This document shows, in pieces, positions 19,561-20,011 of a stretch of DNA of 20,011 bases; the stretch's first letter is position 1, and each line of letters starts with the position of its first letter. The stretch is from assembly GCA_964551925.1 (NCBI GenBank), contig CAZKFA010000033.1, positions 1 to 20,011 on the forward strand, written 5' to 3'. The position numbers and the translations under genes are program-made. This DNA comes from CAZKFA01 sp964551925 (GTDB lineage: Bacteria; Cyanobacteriota; Vampirovibrionia; LMEP-6097). The notes beneath the pieces are model-generated. The model did not search any database. It was given only the letters and a program-made list of their open reading frames with translations, and was not told where the DNA came from.

Positions 19561-20011
19561 TTACACCAACACAAACTTCTCACCAAGGTAATGCTTACGT
19601 ACCATGGCGTCATCAGCGATCTCACGCGAAGTACCCTCGCGAATAATTTTACCGTCTTGGACAATATATGCCCTATCAGTTATTGACAGGGTTGCGGCAG
19701 GATTGTGATCAGTGATCAAGAGACCGATATTTTTACGTTTACAAAGATCATGAATCAAAGTTTGAATATCACTAATCGCAATTGGATCAATACCAGTAAA
19801 AGGTTCGTCTAATAAAATAAATTTTGGATCTGTAACTAATGCTCTCGCGATTTCCAGTCGACGACGTTCACCTCCCGAAAGGCTTATGGCTGGTGTGTTT
19901 GCAAGATGATAAATACCAAACTCTTGCAAAGTTGTGTTAATTTTCTCTTTGTGGTGTTTTGGATCATAATTCTTCACTTCCAAAACCAATTTCAAATTAT
20001 CAAAACAAGAT
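19561..20011 (-). CDS. lptB: LPS export ABC transporter ATPase LptB (5' part outside window)
   Basis: Cytoplasmic ATPase of the LptB2FGC complex that drives lipopolysaccharide from the inner to the outer membrane. Only the C-terminal half is here: the signature LSGGERRRLEIARAL, Walker B FILLDEPFTGID, the H-loop LLITDHN, and the LptB-like ending SITDRAYIVQDGKIIREGT...VRKHYLGEKFVLV. The open frame continues through 20011 (SCFDNLKLVLEV, matching the segment before the Q-loop exit in LptB), so the Walker A is beyond the edge and TTG 19993-19995 is not the start. With kdtA in the same window it supports an LPS outer membrane. Confidence 0.93.
   Translation of the reverse strand, partial: SCFDNLKLVLEVKNYDPKHHKEKINTTLQEFGIYHLANTPAISLSGGERRRLEIARALVTDPKFILLDEPFTGIDPIAISDIQTLIHDLCKRKNIGLLITDHNPAATLSITDRAYIVQDGKIIREGTSREIADDAMVRKHYLGEKFVLV

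Noticed and set aside
1..20011. CRISPR arrays, tRNA or rRNA genes, insertion sequences
   Set aside because: No regularly spaced repeats, no tRNA T-loop/acceptor pattern, no transposase and no terminal repeats with target duplications seen by eye; a tRNAscan or IS search could still find weak ones.

Overview
The window looks like chromosome from a low-GC, Gram-negative-type, flagellated bacterium. A lipid A Kdo transferase, an Lpt-type ABC ATPase and a secreted outer-membrane-barrel-like protein point to a two-membrane envelope. Flagellins with sigma-28-type promoters point to motility. rplJ-rplL is not followed by rpoB, which is also seen in Cyanobacteria. Together with the AT-rich, compact layout this makes a non-photosynthetic cyanobacterial relative (Melainabacteria/Vampirovibrionia type) my best guess. 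That is an inference from gene content; there is no rRNA or other decisive marker here.

Layout. 70-2402 (minus): a secreted metzincin protease and a MerR-family regulator. The regulator is divergent from a barrel-like protein (2475-3464) across a 54-bp inverted repeat holding two MerR-type dyads. 3461-7859: metK, a small acidic unknown, a long-chain polyprenyl diphosphate synthase, tadA, a double-HTH regulator that appears to start at AUU, and peroxiredoxin Q/BCP. 7860-8405: a non-coding stretch with a sigma-28-like box, a predicted three-way-junction RNA and two palindromic sigma-70-type promoters. 8280-10553: a tandem duplication of promoter, leader hairpin and flagellin gene. 10590-14932 (minus): a four-gene unit (73-aa unknown, metG, kdtA, envelope-type unknown). 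14959-15976 (minus): rplJ-rplL with its own promoter and terminator. 16023-17635: a 522-aa unknown with low-complexity ends. 17632-18297: broken gene pieces, including a metallophosphoesterase with its middle deleted. 18367-19549: an AAA/DUF4143-type ATPase. 19561-20011 (minus): the C-terminal part of lptB, cut by the window edge.

Genome style. Four convergent gene ends share four bases so that the two stop codons overlap. Several transcription-unit heads have a -10 box, often TGN-extended, only 6-9 bases before the start codon, which predicts leaderless mRNAs. Flagellins, rplJ, rplL and the double-HTH gene instead have Shine-Dalgarno sequences.

Most notable observations: (i) the structured region upstream of the flagellins (8033-8090 three-way junction; leader hairpins kept in both flagellin copies with a compensatory base pair); (ii) the AUU start with a strong ribosome binding site on the double-HTH regulator; (iii) the leaderless-promoter pattern; (iv) the two-dyad MerR switch; (v) the gene remnants at 17632-18297.
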